Source: Artemisia argyi (Eukaryota; Streptophyta; Magnoliopsida; Asterales; Asteraceae). Taken from it: DNA of 64,000 bases. Below the pieces are notes generated by a model that did no database searches, was not told where the DNA came from, and worked only from the letters and a program-made list of their open reading frames with translations. A program made the position numbers and the translations under genes. How positions within the stretch are numbered: position 1 is the first letter of the stretch; each line of letters opens with the position of its first letter. The DNA lies in assembly GCA_030686995.1 (NCBI GenBank), contig CM060702.1:71309354-71373353 (forward strand), given 5' to 3'. Below are positions 11,010-22,912 of the stretch, piece after piece.

Positions 11010-11660
11010 TCATTTCCTAGGGGGTAAATCATCCCAAACATGCTTAGTGGTGGGAAATTCGATCAATTTACAAGGTGAATCATCCCAAACATGCTTAACG
11101 CCATCGGTGGGAAATCCGATCAATTCAGAGGGGGAATCATCCCAAACATGCTTAACGCCATCGGTGGGAAATCCGATCAATTCACAGGGTGAATCATCCC
11201 ACGCATGCTTAACGCCATCGGTGGGAAATCCGATCAAGTTACAGGGGGAATCATCCCACGCATGCTTAACGCCATCGATGGGAAATCCGATCAAGTTACA
11301 GGGTGAATCATCCCAAACATGCTTAACGCCATCGGTGGGAAATCCGATCAAGTTACAGGGTGAATCATCCCAAACATGCTTAACGCCATCGGTGGGAAAT
11401 CCGATCAAGTTACAGGGGGTGTCATCCCAAACATGCTTAACGCCATCGATGGGAAATCCGATCAAGTTACAGGGTGAATCATCCCACACATACTTAACGC
11501 CATCAGTGGGAAATCCGATCAAGTTACAGGGCGAATCATCCCACGCATGCTTATGCTTAGCGGTGGGAAATCCGATCAATTCAACAGGGGGTGAATCATC
11601 CCCCATATCACTCCCTTTTACTGGTGCTTGGCGCTTTCTTTTGGCCGCACCCTTACCCAT
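11010..11660 (-). CDS. Tandem-repeat protein of unknown function (19-residue WDDSP repeats)
   Basis: An uninterrupted minus-strand frame ends in TAG at 11010-11012. The first ATG in frame is at 11660 (MGKGAAKRKRQAPVKG), giving 216 residues. The frame is open further up to an acceptor-like TTAGCAG at 11724, so an upstream exon may exist; the block ending with a donor at 12069 is a candidate but offers no ATG in the matching frame. After a basic, nuclear-localisation-like start the protein consists of ten near-identical units of the form NLIGFPTDGVKHVWDDSPC. No known domain is recognised. No repeat has a stop or frameshift, which favours coding selection, but a 57-bp minisatellite with a multiple-of-three period stays open by itself, and the plus strand is also open for 205 codons. 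Confidence 0.45.
   Translation of the reverse strand: MGKGAAKRKRQAPVKGSDMGDDSPPVELIGFPTAKHKHAWDDSPCNLIGFPTDGVKYVWDDSPCNLIGFPIDGVKHVWDDTPCNLIGFPTDGVKHVWDDSPCNLIGFPTDGVKHVWDDSPCNLIGFPIDGVKHAWDDSPCNLIGFPTDGVKHAWDDSPCELIGFPTDGVKHVWDDSPSELIGFPTDGVKHVWDDSPCKLIEFPTTKHVWDDLPPRK
11030..11610. repeat. 57-bp minisatellite, about ten units
   Basis: Units of the type GGTGGGAAATCCGATCAA followed by a TCATCCCA-containing half recur every 57 bp. Variation between units is mostly single-base (GTT/TTC near AGGG, GGTG/GATG). Unit ends degenerate at both sides. The period is a multiple of three, so it codes a 19-residue repeat on the minus strand. Confidence 0.95.
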
Positions 11661-11723
11661 ATGACTCCCTCGGAAGAATGGACAAACGCTAGATTTTTTT
11701 ACTTTACCTTCCAATGCAGCGAG

Positions 11724-12265
11724 CTGCTAACCTATTGTAAAAAAACAGGATCCATGTCACGTATTAATGATCTAATATGAAGTAAAAAAAGAAATCTTCA
11801 TATGCAACCTCAATTTTGTATTTAATTAAACAACCATATGACACATGTTATAAACAAATCCATAATGTAGAGTAGTAACAAGTGATTATCCCGCATACAA
11901 AAATTGTCGCAAGTCCATAATCATATCGGTTTCGAAGTGATAACTATATTCATATGTAAAATAAGAGATTTATAAATTAAAACCCTAGCTTGAGAAATTG
12001 GTATTTGACCATCACAATTACTCACCAAGTACCAATTTACAATAAACAAAACAAAGACAAAAATTTACCTTGATTCTCAGGCCGATTCGGAGGATGATGG
12101 AAGTTACGATAATTGTTGTCTCCAAAAAGTCGGTTTTCAGAACTTCTTATGTTGAATGTGCTATAGGTTTTGACTTTTGAGGCTTTTAATTTGTTCGAAT
12201 TTTATGGGCTTATGGGTTATGTAGATATTTAAATTGGATATATATGGGAATGGGATTAGATAAAA
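11724..12265. other. Upstream region of the repeat-protein gene
   Basis: Mostly A/T-rich. A donor-like site (CAAG then GTAAAT on minus, at 12069) follows a short open block to about 12140 that could be a 5' exon or leader of the repeat-protein gene. Nothing else is supportable. Confidence 0.35.
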
Positions 12266-12269
12266 GTTT

Positions 12270-12915
12270 ATATTGGGTAAACCGAAACCCAAACCGAATC
12301 GAAAATCGAAAAAACCGAAACAAAAAAACCAATGGTTCGGTTTTTAATTTTTCAAAAACCGAAATATATAGTTCGATTTCGGTTTTCGTCCAAAAACCGA
12401 ACCGTAAAAATCGAACCGAACCGATTTTCTCTATAATAATATATTATTAATATAATATGAATAAATAATTAAATAAATCAAATTTAGAAATTCATATTCA
12501 TTTTGTGGATAGATTTATAATATATTTATCTTAAAGTTTATGTGTATATCATGTTTATCGTATCGTGTGTTTACTTGAGAATATATATCAATAAAAAAAT
12601 AACGATGATCATATTATGTGTATACTCATTTGCATGTGTGTCTCATCTATATGTGTGTAATAATAGAATTATGTAATAAATATTATTTATGCTTAGATTG
12701 ACAAAAAAAGTAAATAAGAATATTCAATTTTCTATGTAATACTAGTTTGTTGGTATAAATTCGCCATGCCCAAATATAAGCGGTTAGAAACCGAAAAAAC
12801 CGAACCGCCAAAACCGAACGATTTCGGTTTTGGGTTCATAAAAACCAAACATTTCGGTTCGGTTTCGATTTTAGCCAAAAACCGACCCAAACCGAACCGT
12901 GCACACCCAGTATAA
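12270..12915. repeat. AACCGAA-rich dispersed element, probably a MITE
   Basis: The left part is dense in AAACCGAAACCC and GGTTCGGTTTT words, the right part (12780-12910) in CCGAACCG and TTTCGGTTTTGG, and the right end reads CCGTGCACACCCAG. Such ends (CTGGGTGTGCACGG in reverse) are common on plant non-autonomous DNA elements. The left end (TGGGTAAACCG at about 12277) matches only over TGGGT and the flanks give only a poor 8-bp match, so boundaries are uncertain. Confidence 0.45.
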
Positions 12916-13008
12916 ATTATCGGAGACAAATCAGCATATCCCCGCACTCTATCCGAATAACGGTCTTTCTCATCCTTTTCTTTCCAAACTTTCATTACAA
13001 CAACAAAT
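12916..13008 (+). promoter_or_regulatory. Presumed proximal promoter/5' leader of the dehydrogenase gene
   Basis: A pyrimidine-rich stretch (GGTCTTTCTCATCCTTTTCT) and an A-rich CAACAACAAAT directly precede the ATG at 13009, as in many plant leaders. No clear TATA box lies within 60 bp. The AACCGAA-rich repeat ends less than 100 bp upstream, so the transposon-like sequence forms the promoter-proximal border. Confidence 0.35.
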
Positions 13009-16000
13009 ATGTGCTCCATAATCTCTACATCACATATTTCATCGTCAAATTATCATGCATTCGAGTCCCACTCTTCGCTGGCCGTCTTTCGATCATCTCC
13101 ATCTCTGTGGAGTCTCCGTTTTTGCGGTCTAAGACAAGAGGCTGTGCAGTTTTCTCAGCTAAAAAATAGACTAGTGAGTGGTGCTCTGAAGAAGAGGAGG
13201 CATTATGTATCGGCAGCAGTGAGTAACGGAAGTCCTTCGAAGAGGAAGTTTGATTATGATCTGGTCATAATTGGAGCTGGAGTTGGTGGTCATGGTGCTG
13301 CTTTGCATGCTGTTGAAAAGGTATAATGTAATCAGTTTTTAATTATATATAGCAAGTAAAATACGATATGAAAATTGCAATGCTGTTTTAGATACGATGA
13401 TTTTCCAAAATCGTCTACTATTCAGTCATATTATTATTAGTTTAAGGATATTGAAGAATCAAAGTTGAACTCTAAATGGGTAGCAACATTTTGATTGAAA
13501 ATAAAAATTTCTGCGAAAAAATCAGGTTCCAATGTAAATGATTGAATGTCCTTGCATTATCGGGGAGTTATTTAGACCGTATAGATTTCTTATATTAAAC
13601 GGATGATCAGGTTCTGACCACTGTATGTCCGCAGCTGTTCCACTTAAATCAGTTCATAGTCAGTGTATAGAAGATAAGATCATTATATCACATATAGTAG
13701 TATATATCTTGTATACCGACACTCTGAAGTCTGAACCTTATTAAAAAAAAAATTAACTAATGTCGTTCATGCGAGCTTCTATATATACACTGCTCGTATG
13801 ATTGACTGTAATACTAGTGAAGAGTATAATCTCTTACAATATGTGATGGTGATCTTTTTTCACATTTTGAATGGCTAATAGAAAAATGAACCGATGTACT
13901 TTAGGCATAATCTGATTATTTCTGATGGTGTATCAAGTTTTTTTGTACTTAGGCAACATGTTGCTTCTGGAGCTATATTGACAAACCTTGAATAGTAACT
14001 GCTAGTTCAAAGCTTTTAGCCTTTCATAAATGCAGAAAGCTTATTTTTTGTTACTCATAGTCAAGTTGCCTTCATCCTCAGTTTTATTTCGGGTAGGGTT
14101 AGGGTGAAATTATCTGATATTTTTGTTATTTGGAGAGATGATAACATTAATTTCCTGTGATCTATCAGCAAACTTGTTAGTAAGAGTCATGCTTATTGTA
14201 TGCTAATCTAAATAGTTGTGGCTAGCCGGCTAGGGATCACTGCACAAATTGTTATGTGCATATGGCTACCCATGATGACGATAAAACTTTTGTGCATTTT
14301 TCATGTTTAATTGTGGAAATAGACTTTTAAGGTTGTTTCAAGCCTTCCCAGCTTGAGCTGAATGATTAAGAAAAAGTTAAGTTTTATGAAGTAGCGTACA
14401 TGACAGGGTCTGAAAACAGCTATCATCGAAGGTGATGTGATAGGCGGAACATGCGTAAACAGAGGTTGTGTTCCATCTAAAGCTCTTCTTGCTGTTAGTG
14501 GCCGTATGAGGGAACTTCAAGACGAGCATCACATGAAAGCTTTAGGCATACAGGTGATATAAGTTTCTCAAATCCGGTTTCCACATGACACAGCTAAGGG
14601 TATATATGTAATAACTCAACTTACGTTTTGGCCATTTTTAAGTCAAATAGGTTTCAGGTGCTGGTTACGACAGACAAGCAGTAGCTGATCATGCAAGTAA
14701 TCTTGCGTCAAAAATTCGCAACAATTTGACCAATTCGATGAAGGCACTTGGTGTGGACATATTGACAGGTTTTGGTTCAATAGTGGTAAGCCATTCCTAT
14801 AGAACCATGGCTGTTTCTAGTACGCCAAATATAATCCAGTTCTGACATTGTTGTTTAGAGGCCTCACATATTATGATGTAAATAAACTCGTTATCAGGGT
14901 CCTCAAAAAGTGAAATATGGAGTGGATAACGTGATAACCGCAAAGGATATAATAATAGCTACTGGATCAATCCCTTTTGTTCCAAAAGGCATCGAAGTTG
15001 ATGGTATGTAACTATATATGTACTGATCACCAAAGTATCTGTATATTTTTGCAGTGATAAATTGATAGTCTTTTATCAAGCTAATTGTTGATATGTTTCT
15101 CAATTGTAAGGCATGCTACATCTATCAGTATGCTCTTCATCTCATGAAAATTGCAATTTTTGAAACCATGTGTGGAACTGCTTTTAAACCTTTTAGAACA
15201 ACTCTGCAGGGACAATAGAAACACTGGAATCATTGAAGAAAGATTAATCAAAACAGTTTATTAGTACTGATGGGTGGTCAATTAAGATTAGCATGAAAAC
15301 TTTCCTGAAGAGGAAATTGTTGCAATTCTCATGGGATGGGAAGCCTAAGAAGTTCCATCTTCTGTCTCTTTATGATTTTCGTGAACATGTAGATTCTGTA
15401 GTCTCTACATCCTTTTCATCGTCTATACATCTATCAGATACGGAGTACAATTTATCTTAATCATATACAACTAATCTTTAAGCTTCTCATGGATATTGAT
15501 TTTGTGCTTCTAATAAGTGTAAATATAGAAAATTATATAGTCTAAACTTGTATTGGTGGTCCATCATGTATTACGTGAATTTGCGTTGTTCATTTTTCTA
15601 TGGGCTTTACCTGCAGGGAAGACTGTTGTTACCAGTGACCATGCTCTAAAGCTGGAGTTCGTTCCTGACTGGATAGCCATTGTTGGAAGTGGGTATATTG
15701 GCCTTGAATTCAGTGATGTGTACACAGCACTTGGTAGTGAGGTTGGCCCTGTCTAGCATCTTTAACTTCTTAAGTTCTATAAACATAGATACAAAATTTG
15801 CATATACTTCAAACTGAGACGACTATCAGACTTCGGAAGAGTTCGAAGAACTAGTGTAGCACAGTGTCCTCTACTAAACTGAATATATGGTAGTAGAAGA
15901 ATATATACATTGATCGTAGGAACACAAATGAACAATTATCATCTAACTCCTCCGAAGTTTCCTAGTTAGTCGTCTCAGTTTGAAGAACTAGTATTGCCTT

Positions 16001-19000
16001 GATATATTCAATTTTTTCCAACTTCGTTGTTCCTACCATTTATATTAATCAATTTCAGCAATGATTCACTTGATATCTTAGAGATTGGCTACACAAATTT
16101 CTTTTTGGTCAAGAAAATTGAAAAGCATGCGTATACAGGTCACATTCATTGAAGCTCTTGATCAACTTATGCCTGGATTTGACCCTGAGATTAGCAAGTT
16201 AGCTCAAAGGGTTCTCATAAATCCAAGAAAAATTGACTATCATACTGGTGTATTTGCTAGCAAGGTATTTATTTAGTTGTTTATTTATTTTCGTTCAAAC
16301 ACATGTAAAAGTCACATTGATTATATTCTCTCCTATTTTGAACAGATCACCCCAGCAAAAGACGGAAAACCAGTCATTATTGAGCTTATTGATGCCAAGA
16401 CAAAAGAACTAAAAGAGACACTAGAGGTAATGCAGTCACCATTTGACAAGTTTATTGTTTATACATCAAGACACTTATCAGTTTAGAAACTTTATTACTC
16501 ATGTAGTATTTATATCTTTTAATTTTCTTCTTTCGCTACTTGTATAGGTAGATGCTGCACTAATTGCCACAGGAAGAGCTCCATTTACAAAAGGTCTCGG
16601 TTTGGAAAATGTATGTCACATCAGCTTTAAGTAATAACTCTGTAAATAACATATCATTAGATTCACGATTCTAATGATTTTATGGAATTTCTCAAGATCA
16701 ATGTGGAGACTCAACGAGGTTTTGTTCCTGTTGATGAACGTATGCGAGTACTTGATGCAAAGGGAAATACGGTCTGTAGCAAAATGAAACTATGAGCTCA
16801 TATACAAAACAATATCTGTCTAACCGGTGCTTAACAATGAACTTTTATCTATTAGGTTCCTCATGTATATTGCATCGGTGATGCGAATGGAAAATTGATG
16901 CTTGCTCATGCTGCAAGTGCACAGGGAATTTCAGGTCAGTACTAATACTGCTTTTTTTTATTATCTATGTTCAGTATAACAACACGGTCTTGAATAGATT
17001 CTTTTAAATAGTTGTGGAACAAGTCACGGGAAAAGATCATGTTCTTAACCATCTAAGTGTCCCAGCTGCTTGCTTTACCCATCCTGAAATCAGCATGGTT
17101 GGATTGACTGAGGTAAAATTCTCGACTCTAAACATTCACCTATGTACATGATTATGAACTCATTTCACAAAAACAATAATACATAATAATGGACTGCAGG
17201 TTGGACTCCCACCTCATTAATCTTCTACAAAATAAAAGGGGTCAAAATGGATACATTTCTGTGTGGGTCCAGTTATTTTTCGTTTTATTTTCAACCTGTT
17301 AGAGATATAACATAACCCAAATTGATTATTTTTTTAACAAATTTGTAGTTAATTTGACCTATTTGCTTGTTATGAGTCTTGCACAAAACTAATAATACGG
17401 ATCTATGTCCACAAGATTTTTTTAACAAAGTTTGTATTACATGAGTAATTAATATATTGGATTTGTACAGCCTCAAGCCAAGGAGAAAGCCAAAAAAGAA
17501 AAGTTCAAGATAAGTGTTGCAAAGACAAGTTTCAAGGCCAACACAAAAGCATTGGCAGAAAATGAAGGAGAGGGTCTTGCAAAGGTCTTTTTCCCAATCT
17601 GCTACTTGTAAATACGCATATTTTTTTGTGTAAATCAATGCTATGAACAATGACACAACCATTATCAATATTTGCAGATAACGAAGTAAAACATAATTAT
17701 CACACATATAAATTTTCATGGTTCACGCCAATAGGGATACGTTAACATGCAGCGAAATATAATTTTTACTGAATGCAAAAAAAACACAATATTAATCTAC
17801 AGAATGTAAAAGGCAAACTAATGGGTGTTGACCATAAGAAGCAATTTCGACCCATAACCCATTGTATAAAGTGGGTAGTATTGGTACGTTTTATTTATAA
17901 AGAGTCAAATCGGTTAAGCTTAAAAAGTAAAAAGCTCAAATAAATTTTGTGAGTCAAGCGGGTTGGAAGACATCCGAATATTAAGGGAAATGCATAAAAC
18001 TTCCAACATTATGTTATTAGTTAAATTCAGATTATTGTTTTTAAGAATATGCTTTGGCAATCATGTCTAACACACTAATTCTTCTAAAATAAGAAAATGA
18101 ATAAAAAAGTGTTTGTAGAATGGCCTGACCTGAACTGAAAATTAACCGTTGTGACCCATTATTCAACAGTCAATCTTCCAACACCTGCCTAAAACAGATG
18201 GATTTGAACACTACGAGGTTTTTGATAACTCAAATAGATGAATTTAAGTTGTAAACAGTTAAGGAAACTCCAAAAAACCATATACCGTAAACACTAGTAT
18301 GGATGGGAGCTTGACGTGTGACCTGACGCCTTTCGCTTTTGTATCATGTAGTTGATATATAGACCTGATACTGGGGAGATTCTCGGAGTACACATCTTGG
18401 GGTTGCATGCTGCTGACCTCATACATGAAGCATCTAATGCTATGGCATTAGGTACCCGTATTCAGGTATTGTTTGGGTTAATATACTTTGGTCTATTTCG
18501 TTTCATATGGACTACCATTGCAAAACATATAATTTTAATACGTGCTACCGTTTACAAAAATGATATTCCTTTTTAATTTTGTTGACAAAAGTTAAAAACA
18601 AAGTTTGAACGTATTCACAGTATCTATAGGCATTATATGATCACACTATGACATCAATGTGAGCATCAACACAAAAATGAACGATATTTTATTCACCATA
18701 TGCAAGACTAGCAATTATGTTTACGTAACTACATATATATAATTTTTCAGGACATAAAGTTTGTGGTTCATGCACATCCCACCCTGTCTGAAGTGCTTGA
18801 TGAACTTTTTAAATCAGCCCAGGTGAACTTTTCTTGTTAAATTCTTCTGCAAACCGATTAGAATAAAAATCATTGCAATTCATTATGAGACAAAATGTGA
18901 CACAATTGTTGATTACTTCCTTCGTTAAAAGCAATTAATGTTTGATACTTTATGTTATAAAATAGATTCGGGAATAGTGTTTGAAATAAACTCTTTGGGT

Positions 19001-19206
19001 GTTTTCTCGCCTTAAAGCATAATGCGGCTGTTTTGTAAAATAAACACTGATATGTGATCAAAATGTTAATTAGGTTTAAGTAAAAATGTCTTCAAAACAG
19101 CAAAACAAAAGATTTACTTCGATATTTAAACACTTATGGATCAAGTTCCATTGAATGGCTTCTAAATCAGGTCAACATAGATGAACGCAAGCCAGTAGCA
19201 GTATGA
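13009..19206 (+). CDS. LPD1: Plastidial dihydrolipoyl dehydrogenase (E3 of plastid pyruvate dehydrogenase)
   Basis: Flavoprotein that reoxidises dihydrolipoyl groups of E2 with NAD+ in the plastid pyruvate dehydrogenase complex, feeding acetyl-CoA to fatty acid synthesis. Exons: 13009-13320, 14407-14553, 14651-14785, 14898-15003, 15617-15741, 16139-16264, 16346-16426, 16548-16610, 16697-16771, 16856-16934, 17012-17112, 17471-17584, 18352-18465, 18751-18822, 19171-19206; all are GT-AG and join to 561 residues plus TGA. Residues 1 to about 75 are a Ser/Arg-rich transit peptide. Then come the FAD loop GAGVGGHG, the redox-active disulphide [13 protein letters not shown], the NAD loop IVGSGYIG, the second FAD motif [20 protein letters not shown], and the catalytic HAHPTLSE. 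Length fits the plant plastid form (about 570) rather than the mitochondrial one (about 507). The symbol follows Arabidopsis LPD1/LPD2; which paralogue is not determinable. The exon 14-15 junction and C-terminus ([11 protein letters not shown]) are the least certain part. Confidence 0.95.
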
Positions 19207-20077
19207 TACAAGGGCAAGTAACTGGACAAATACTGGTTTACTCAGAGAAGTCCAACCAAATGCTTATTGTGGATATTTTTATCACTTGTGATGATAAATA
19301 TACATTCAGTTTATATTCTAAAGTTCTGGTTTTTATTGCAAATTGTCAAAGTTTGACCATTATGAGAGAAATTTTCTACGAGTACCCCAAAGGGTTGTTC
19401 CACATATTGTGCTGGTAGTTGGGCGATACAAATGTAATCATACTCTGGCATTTGGGATACAAATGTAATCATACTCTGGCATTCTTTTAGGTTAGCCTAA
19501 AGAGCAAAACTGCCATGAAAAATAAAATGGGAAACATTTTACCTGAACACACTTTTTAACCGATCAATGTAATAAGATACAATGTCATAAAAGACCGTTG
19601 TACTTTCGTTGAATACCATTTTAGTAATTGAACTTTCTTTGGTATCGTTTTGGTTATTACATGTCTTTTTTGTGATTTAAAAAAGCAAGTATTTTTCCTT
19701 ATTTTTTAACCCATAACCCGCATAATCGGTCTAAATGTCCATAGTAACATAAGTTATAGTAAAATGTGGACGTGGTGCCCTGATATGGTAAAAAAAACAG
19801 GAGTCAACAAATTATCTATTTACTTCTTTTTGTCTCGTTCCTTTACACATGAGCTATGAAGTTAAAAGACATCAATATTTGACGATAATTTATGATGCGT
19901 TGGACAACTTAACCGGTAATGCATTACGGGTTAAAAACATGAGAATAATTCATATATTAAACAACTAAAACAGTATTAAAAAAAATAAATAAAAAATAAA
20001 AATAAAATAAAAAATAAAAAAATAAAAATAAAATCTGTTAAAATGATTCACTGAAAAAGCTAAAATGCTACTTTATG
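19207..20077. other. 3' flank of the dehydrogenase gene
   Basis: A/T-rich sequence that presumably includes the 3' UTR. At 19424-19483 a block of about 30 bp, GATACAAATGTAATCATACT plus CTGGCATTT, is tandemly duplicated. From about 19978 to 20035 it is simple (AAAAATAAAATA)n sequence. No gene is seen. Confidence 0.5.
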
Positions 20078-20085
20078 ACAGTAAC

Positions 20086-20470
20086 TAAGGCTGTCATTCG
20101 GGTTGACCCGGCCGGGTTCAGGTCAACTCGGGTCAAGCCTCCAAAAAACATACCCAAACCCGACCCTGTTTAGAACTCAGGTCAACTCGGGTCAGTTCAA
20201 TTCGGGTTCGGATCAACTCGGGTCGGGTCAATTCGGGCCAGGTCAATTCGGGTTCGGGGTCAACCAGGGTATTTTTACATTGTAAAGTGTTAGTTTAGAC
20301 GGGTTAGTCGGGTTCGGGTCAGGTTGAGGCTAAAAAAACATAGCCGGACCCGACCTTGCTTAGAACGCGGGTCAATTCGGGTTGACCCGAATATAATTTT
20401 TGACCTGATTGACCCGACCAGAATTCACTCGGGTCGGGTTCGGGTTGGGTCCGCCCGGATGACACCCCTA
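20086..20470. mobile_element. hAT-type MITE with GGGTC-rich interior
   Basis: It is flanked by an exact 8-bp TSD ACAGTAAC (20078-20085 and 20471-20478). The termini are TAAGGCTGTCATTCGGGTT and, in reverse, TAGGGGTGTCATCCGGGCGG. The interior is made of GGGTCAACTCGGG, GACCCG and GGGTTCGGGT words. It has no transposase. The small open frames in it are by-products of the GGGT repeats. Confidence 0.9.
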
Positions 20471-20478
20471 ACAGTAAC

Positions 20479-21097
20479 CCATGTAATAAAGTTCCAAACT
20501 TCTTAGAAAAGTATGAAAATAAAATAAGTGGTGTAGAAATCGGCCTAGAGAGCCGACTAGTGGGGGATTAGTTGCAAGGTGGCCATATGCTAGGAGATTT
20601 GAGGTAAATTGACAGCTTAAAATCAGCCAATCAAAGGTATCAGCTCCTACTTGTGCTTTTTCTTATTCTTGTTCACTCAATTTATGCTTGTATGTGGATT
20701 TATGTTGTTAGTAATGGATTTCAGATATCAATTACACAATCATCCACTTAACTTGAATATTTTGAGAAGAAATCATATATGTGAGCCTAACTAGACACAA
20801 TATAAATGATTTTTAAATAAAACCCGGATGCAAAACAAGCATCCACTATCAGTAGCAACTGGAATAGGGAGTGATTTGCATTACTTCATTATTTTAATCG
20901 TTAGGAAGTGATTACAGTCGTGTAAAAGCTAAGTACGATACCAAGCTATTATATCATATTATTGAAGCAGAAATAGATAAAAGGTCACTAAGGTGATTTC
21001 ATTGATCGTATGGTTAACAACAAAACAGTTACCAAGATATCATACTGAATGAAAACAAGTTTTAAGAGTTTACATATTTGAGTTATACATCAAACAT
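20479..21097. other. Intergenic between a MITE and the eL29 gene
   Basis: A/T-rich with no exon or repeat signature. The last part presumably carries the 3' UTR of the eL29 gene, which ends at 21098 on the minus strand. Confidence 0.4.
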
Positions 21098-22529
21098 CTA
21101 CTCTTCCGCAGCAGAATCACCACTCTGCTTGTTGTGCTTCCTTGCATACCTTTGGTTCCTCAAGAACTTGGGATCCATCTGCACATATAACAGCCACAAT
21201 CAAAAACGTAGTTTTCACGTTTTTAATCAAGTAACTTGTTTCTCCCATGTTTTATAACAAAATTAGTCACGGTTGCATGTTCGCAAAAAATCTGAGTTAC
21301 ATAATTGACCAACTATCTAGTTGTCATAAAGGTTACTCCATAAAAGACTTCGCAAAGAACCTGGGTCACATATAGATCTAAAAACATGTTTGACAGATTA
21401 TAGCTCTCCTATCTGTAATGGTCAAAATTAAGAATTTACAGTTTCGATGACTTTGTGAAAACAAAAAAGACATTGGCATTTATTTAGATACGAAGCTCAC
21501 ATATACGCCCAAAACCCTAACTGAAATGCACAACTGCAACAGAAACTCCATTGACAAAATAGTTGAACAATGATGGCACTTGGCTTGAATATACAATGAA
21601 ATATAAAGGCAGCTGAAGTAAAATGGAATGAACAAAAAAAAAAGATAACGAGACACAACTGAATATAAGCCAAGATTCCTAACTAACGTTTCAATCTCAA
21701 GTTACACTAACCTGACAATGATGCTCAAATTAACATTCTCTGTATTTCTCTCGGATTAAAGCATGACAGACTATTAATCCTATGCCTAAAAATCTTCCTA
21801 AACAATAATCCTTATCTCTGATTACTAATGCTTTTAAAAAACACTTATCTAATGAGTAAGAAAGAAATCAAAATTAATCAGATAATATTTAGGGGGTGTT
21901 TCTTTCGGCTTATATAGCTGGCTTATGGCTTATTTGGTTTTGGGCTTATGTTTCATAATCTCACTTTTTGTGGCTTATTTTGAAACTTTTCTGTTTGGAT
22001 GAAGTTTATTATGTCATAATAAACTTATATAAGCCAAAAAGTTTTCAAATAAGCCACAAAAAGTACAAAACTAAATAAGCCATAAGCCGGCTATATAAGC
22101 CAAAACACCCTTATTATTCTCTATAATACTGAAAACATATACAATATTGAGGAAGGCCAGCTGATTATACGGGCCGTGGAGCACGACTCAATATCCTTTA
22201 CTGTCGCGTATTAGCCTTACGCAGTGCCCACTACTCTAAGTACCATGTGACTGGAGCCTTCGCTCAGGACAGATTGTCCAACTCATGTGCAGACCATTTA
22301 TGATTCTAACATAATGTTTGATGTTACCAAATACTAAACATAAATCTTAAAAAAGTAGTGAATAATAAACCAAAAAAAGCACATATAAAATATAATATAT
22401 AAAAATGATAAAAGAGTGAGTAAGTACCCCTTTGGTGGAAGTGTTACGGTGTTTCCTTGGTTTCTTGATACCATTTTTGTGAGCCTTTGCTGACTGGTTA
22501 TGTGCTGTGTGATTCTTTGACTTTGCCAT
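21098..22529 (-). CDS. RPL29: 60S ribosomal protein eL29
   Basis: Two coding exons on the minus strand: 22428-22529 (34 codons, donor GTACTT) and 21098-21178 (26 codons plus TAG, acceptor GTGCAG). The 60-residue product starts [13 protein letters not shown], continues [20 protein letters not shown], and after the intron [15 protein letters not shown], which is the whole eL29 fold of the large cytosolic ribosomal subunit. The intron holds a PIF-type MITE (21892-22110). The upstream leader contains a non-coding exon (about 22636-22690) with a telo-box, so a second intron lies in the 5' UTR. An oddity is Ala in QSAKAH where plant eL29 proteins I remember have Tyr (QSYKAH). Protein size and ends are normal, so it should be functional. 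Confidence 0.95.
21892..22110. mobile_element. PIF/Harbinger (Tourist-like) MITE in the eL29 intron
   Basis: A 3-bp TTA lies on each side (21889-21891 and 22111-22113). The termini are GGGGGTGTTTCTTTCGGC and, in reverse, GGGTGTTTTGGC. Each terminus continues into a shared arm, CTTATATAGC then GGCTTATGGCTTATTT, so most of the 219 bp is one large inverted repeat. TTA/TAA target duplication and G-rich ends fit PIF/Harbinger. Confidence 0.85.
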
Positions 22530-22635
22530 CTCTCTTTTTCCAAACTAAACAAATATAAAATAAAATATTTACAAATTTGGTTATTTATAGCGATCAATAG
22601 TTTTGATTTATATTAGAGAAACAAAAAACAAACCT

Positions 22636-22690
22636 GTTAAAGCCGCTGCTGCCGGTGGTGATTGACGGATTGAACTAGGGTTTTGACCAC
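22636..22690 (-). promoter_or_regulatory. eL29 5' leader exon with telo-box
   Basis: On the minus strand AAACCCTAG (22675-22683) is followed by a leader with GGCAGCAGCGGC and then a donor (ACAG, GTTTG). The acceptor is TTGTTTAG just before TTTGGAAAAAGAGAG and the ATG. Telo-boxes near the start site are typical of plant ribosomal protein genes and support coordinated expression with translation-related genes. Confidence 0.6.
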
Positions 22691-22826
22691 AAATAACGAT
22701 GGTGGTGAATCGCTTGTTTATTGGGCTTGAAGAATTAATGGGCTTATTCTTTAACTGGCCCACTAATTGTGTGTAAAAGTTATTTATATTTAAAAGAAAA
22801 AAGTTTCACAATTATGTGACCATTAT
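22691..22826. other. eL29 upstream region
   Basis: Short A/T-rich promoter-side sequence with no clear element apart from the TSD ACCATTAT at 22819-22826, which belongs to the adjacent MITE. Confidence 0.4.
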
Positions 22827-22912
22827 CAATGTTTTGAAACTCGGGTTTGGGATCGACCCAGACGAGTCACCGGGTCAATCGGTTCGACCGCCGGGTCAAC
22901 CCGGTTTTATGC

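Noticed and set aside
11047..11664. Plus-strand 205-codon frame across the 57-bp repeats
   Set aside because: It is the antisense of the better supported minus frame; it lacks a plausible gene structure and stays open because the repeat period is a multiple of three.
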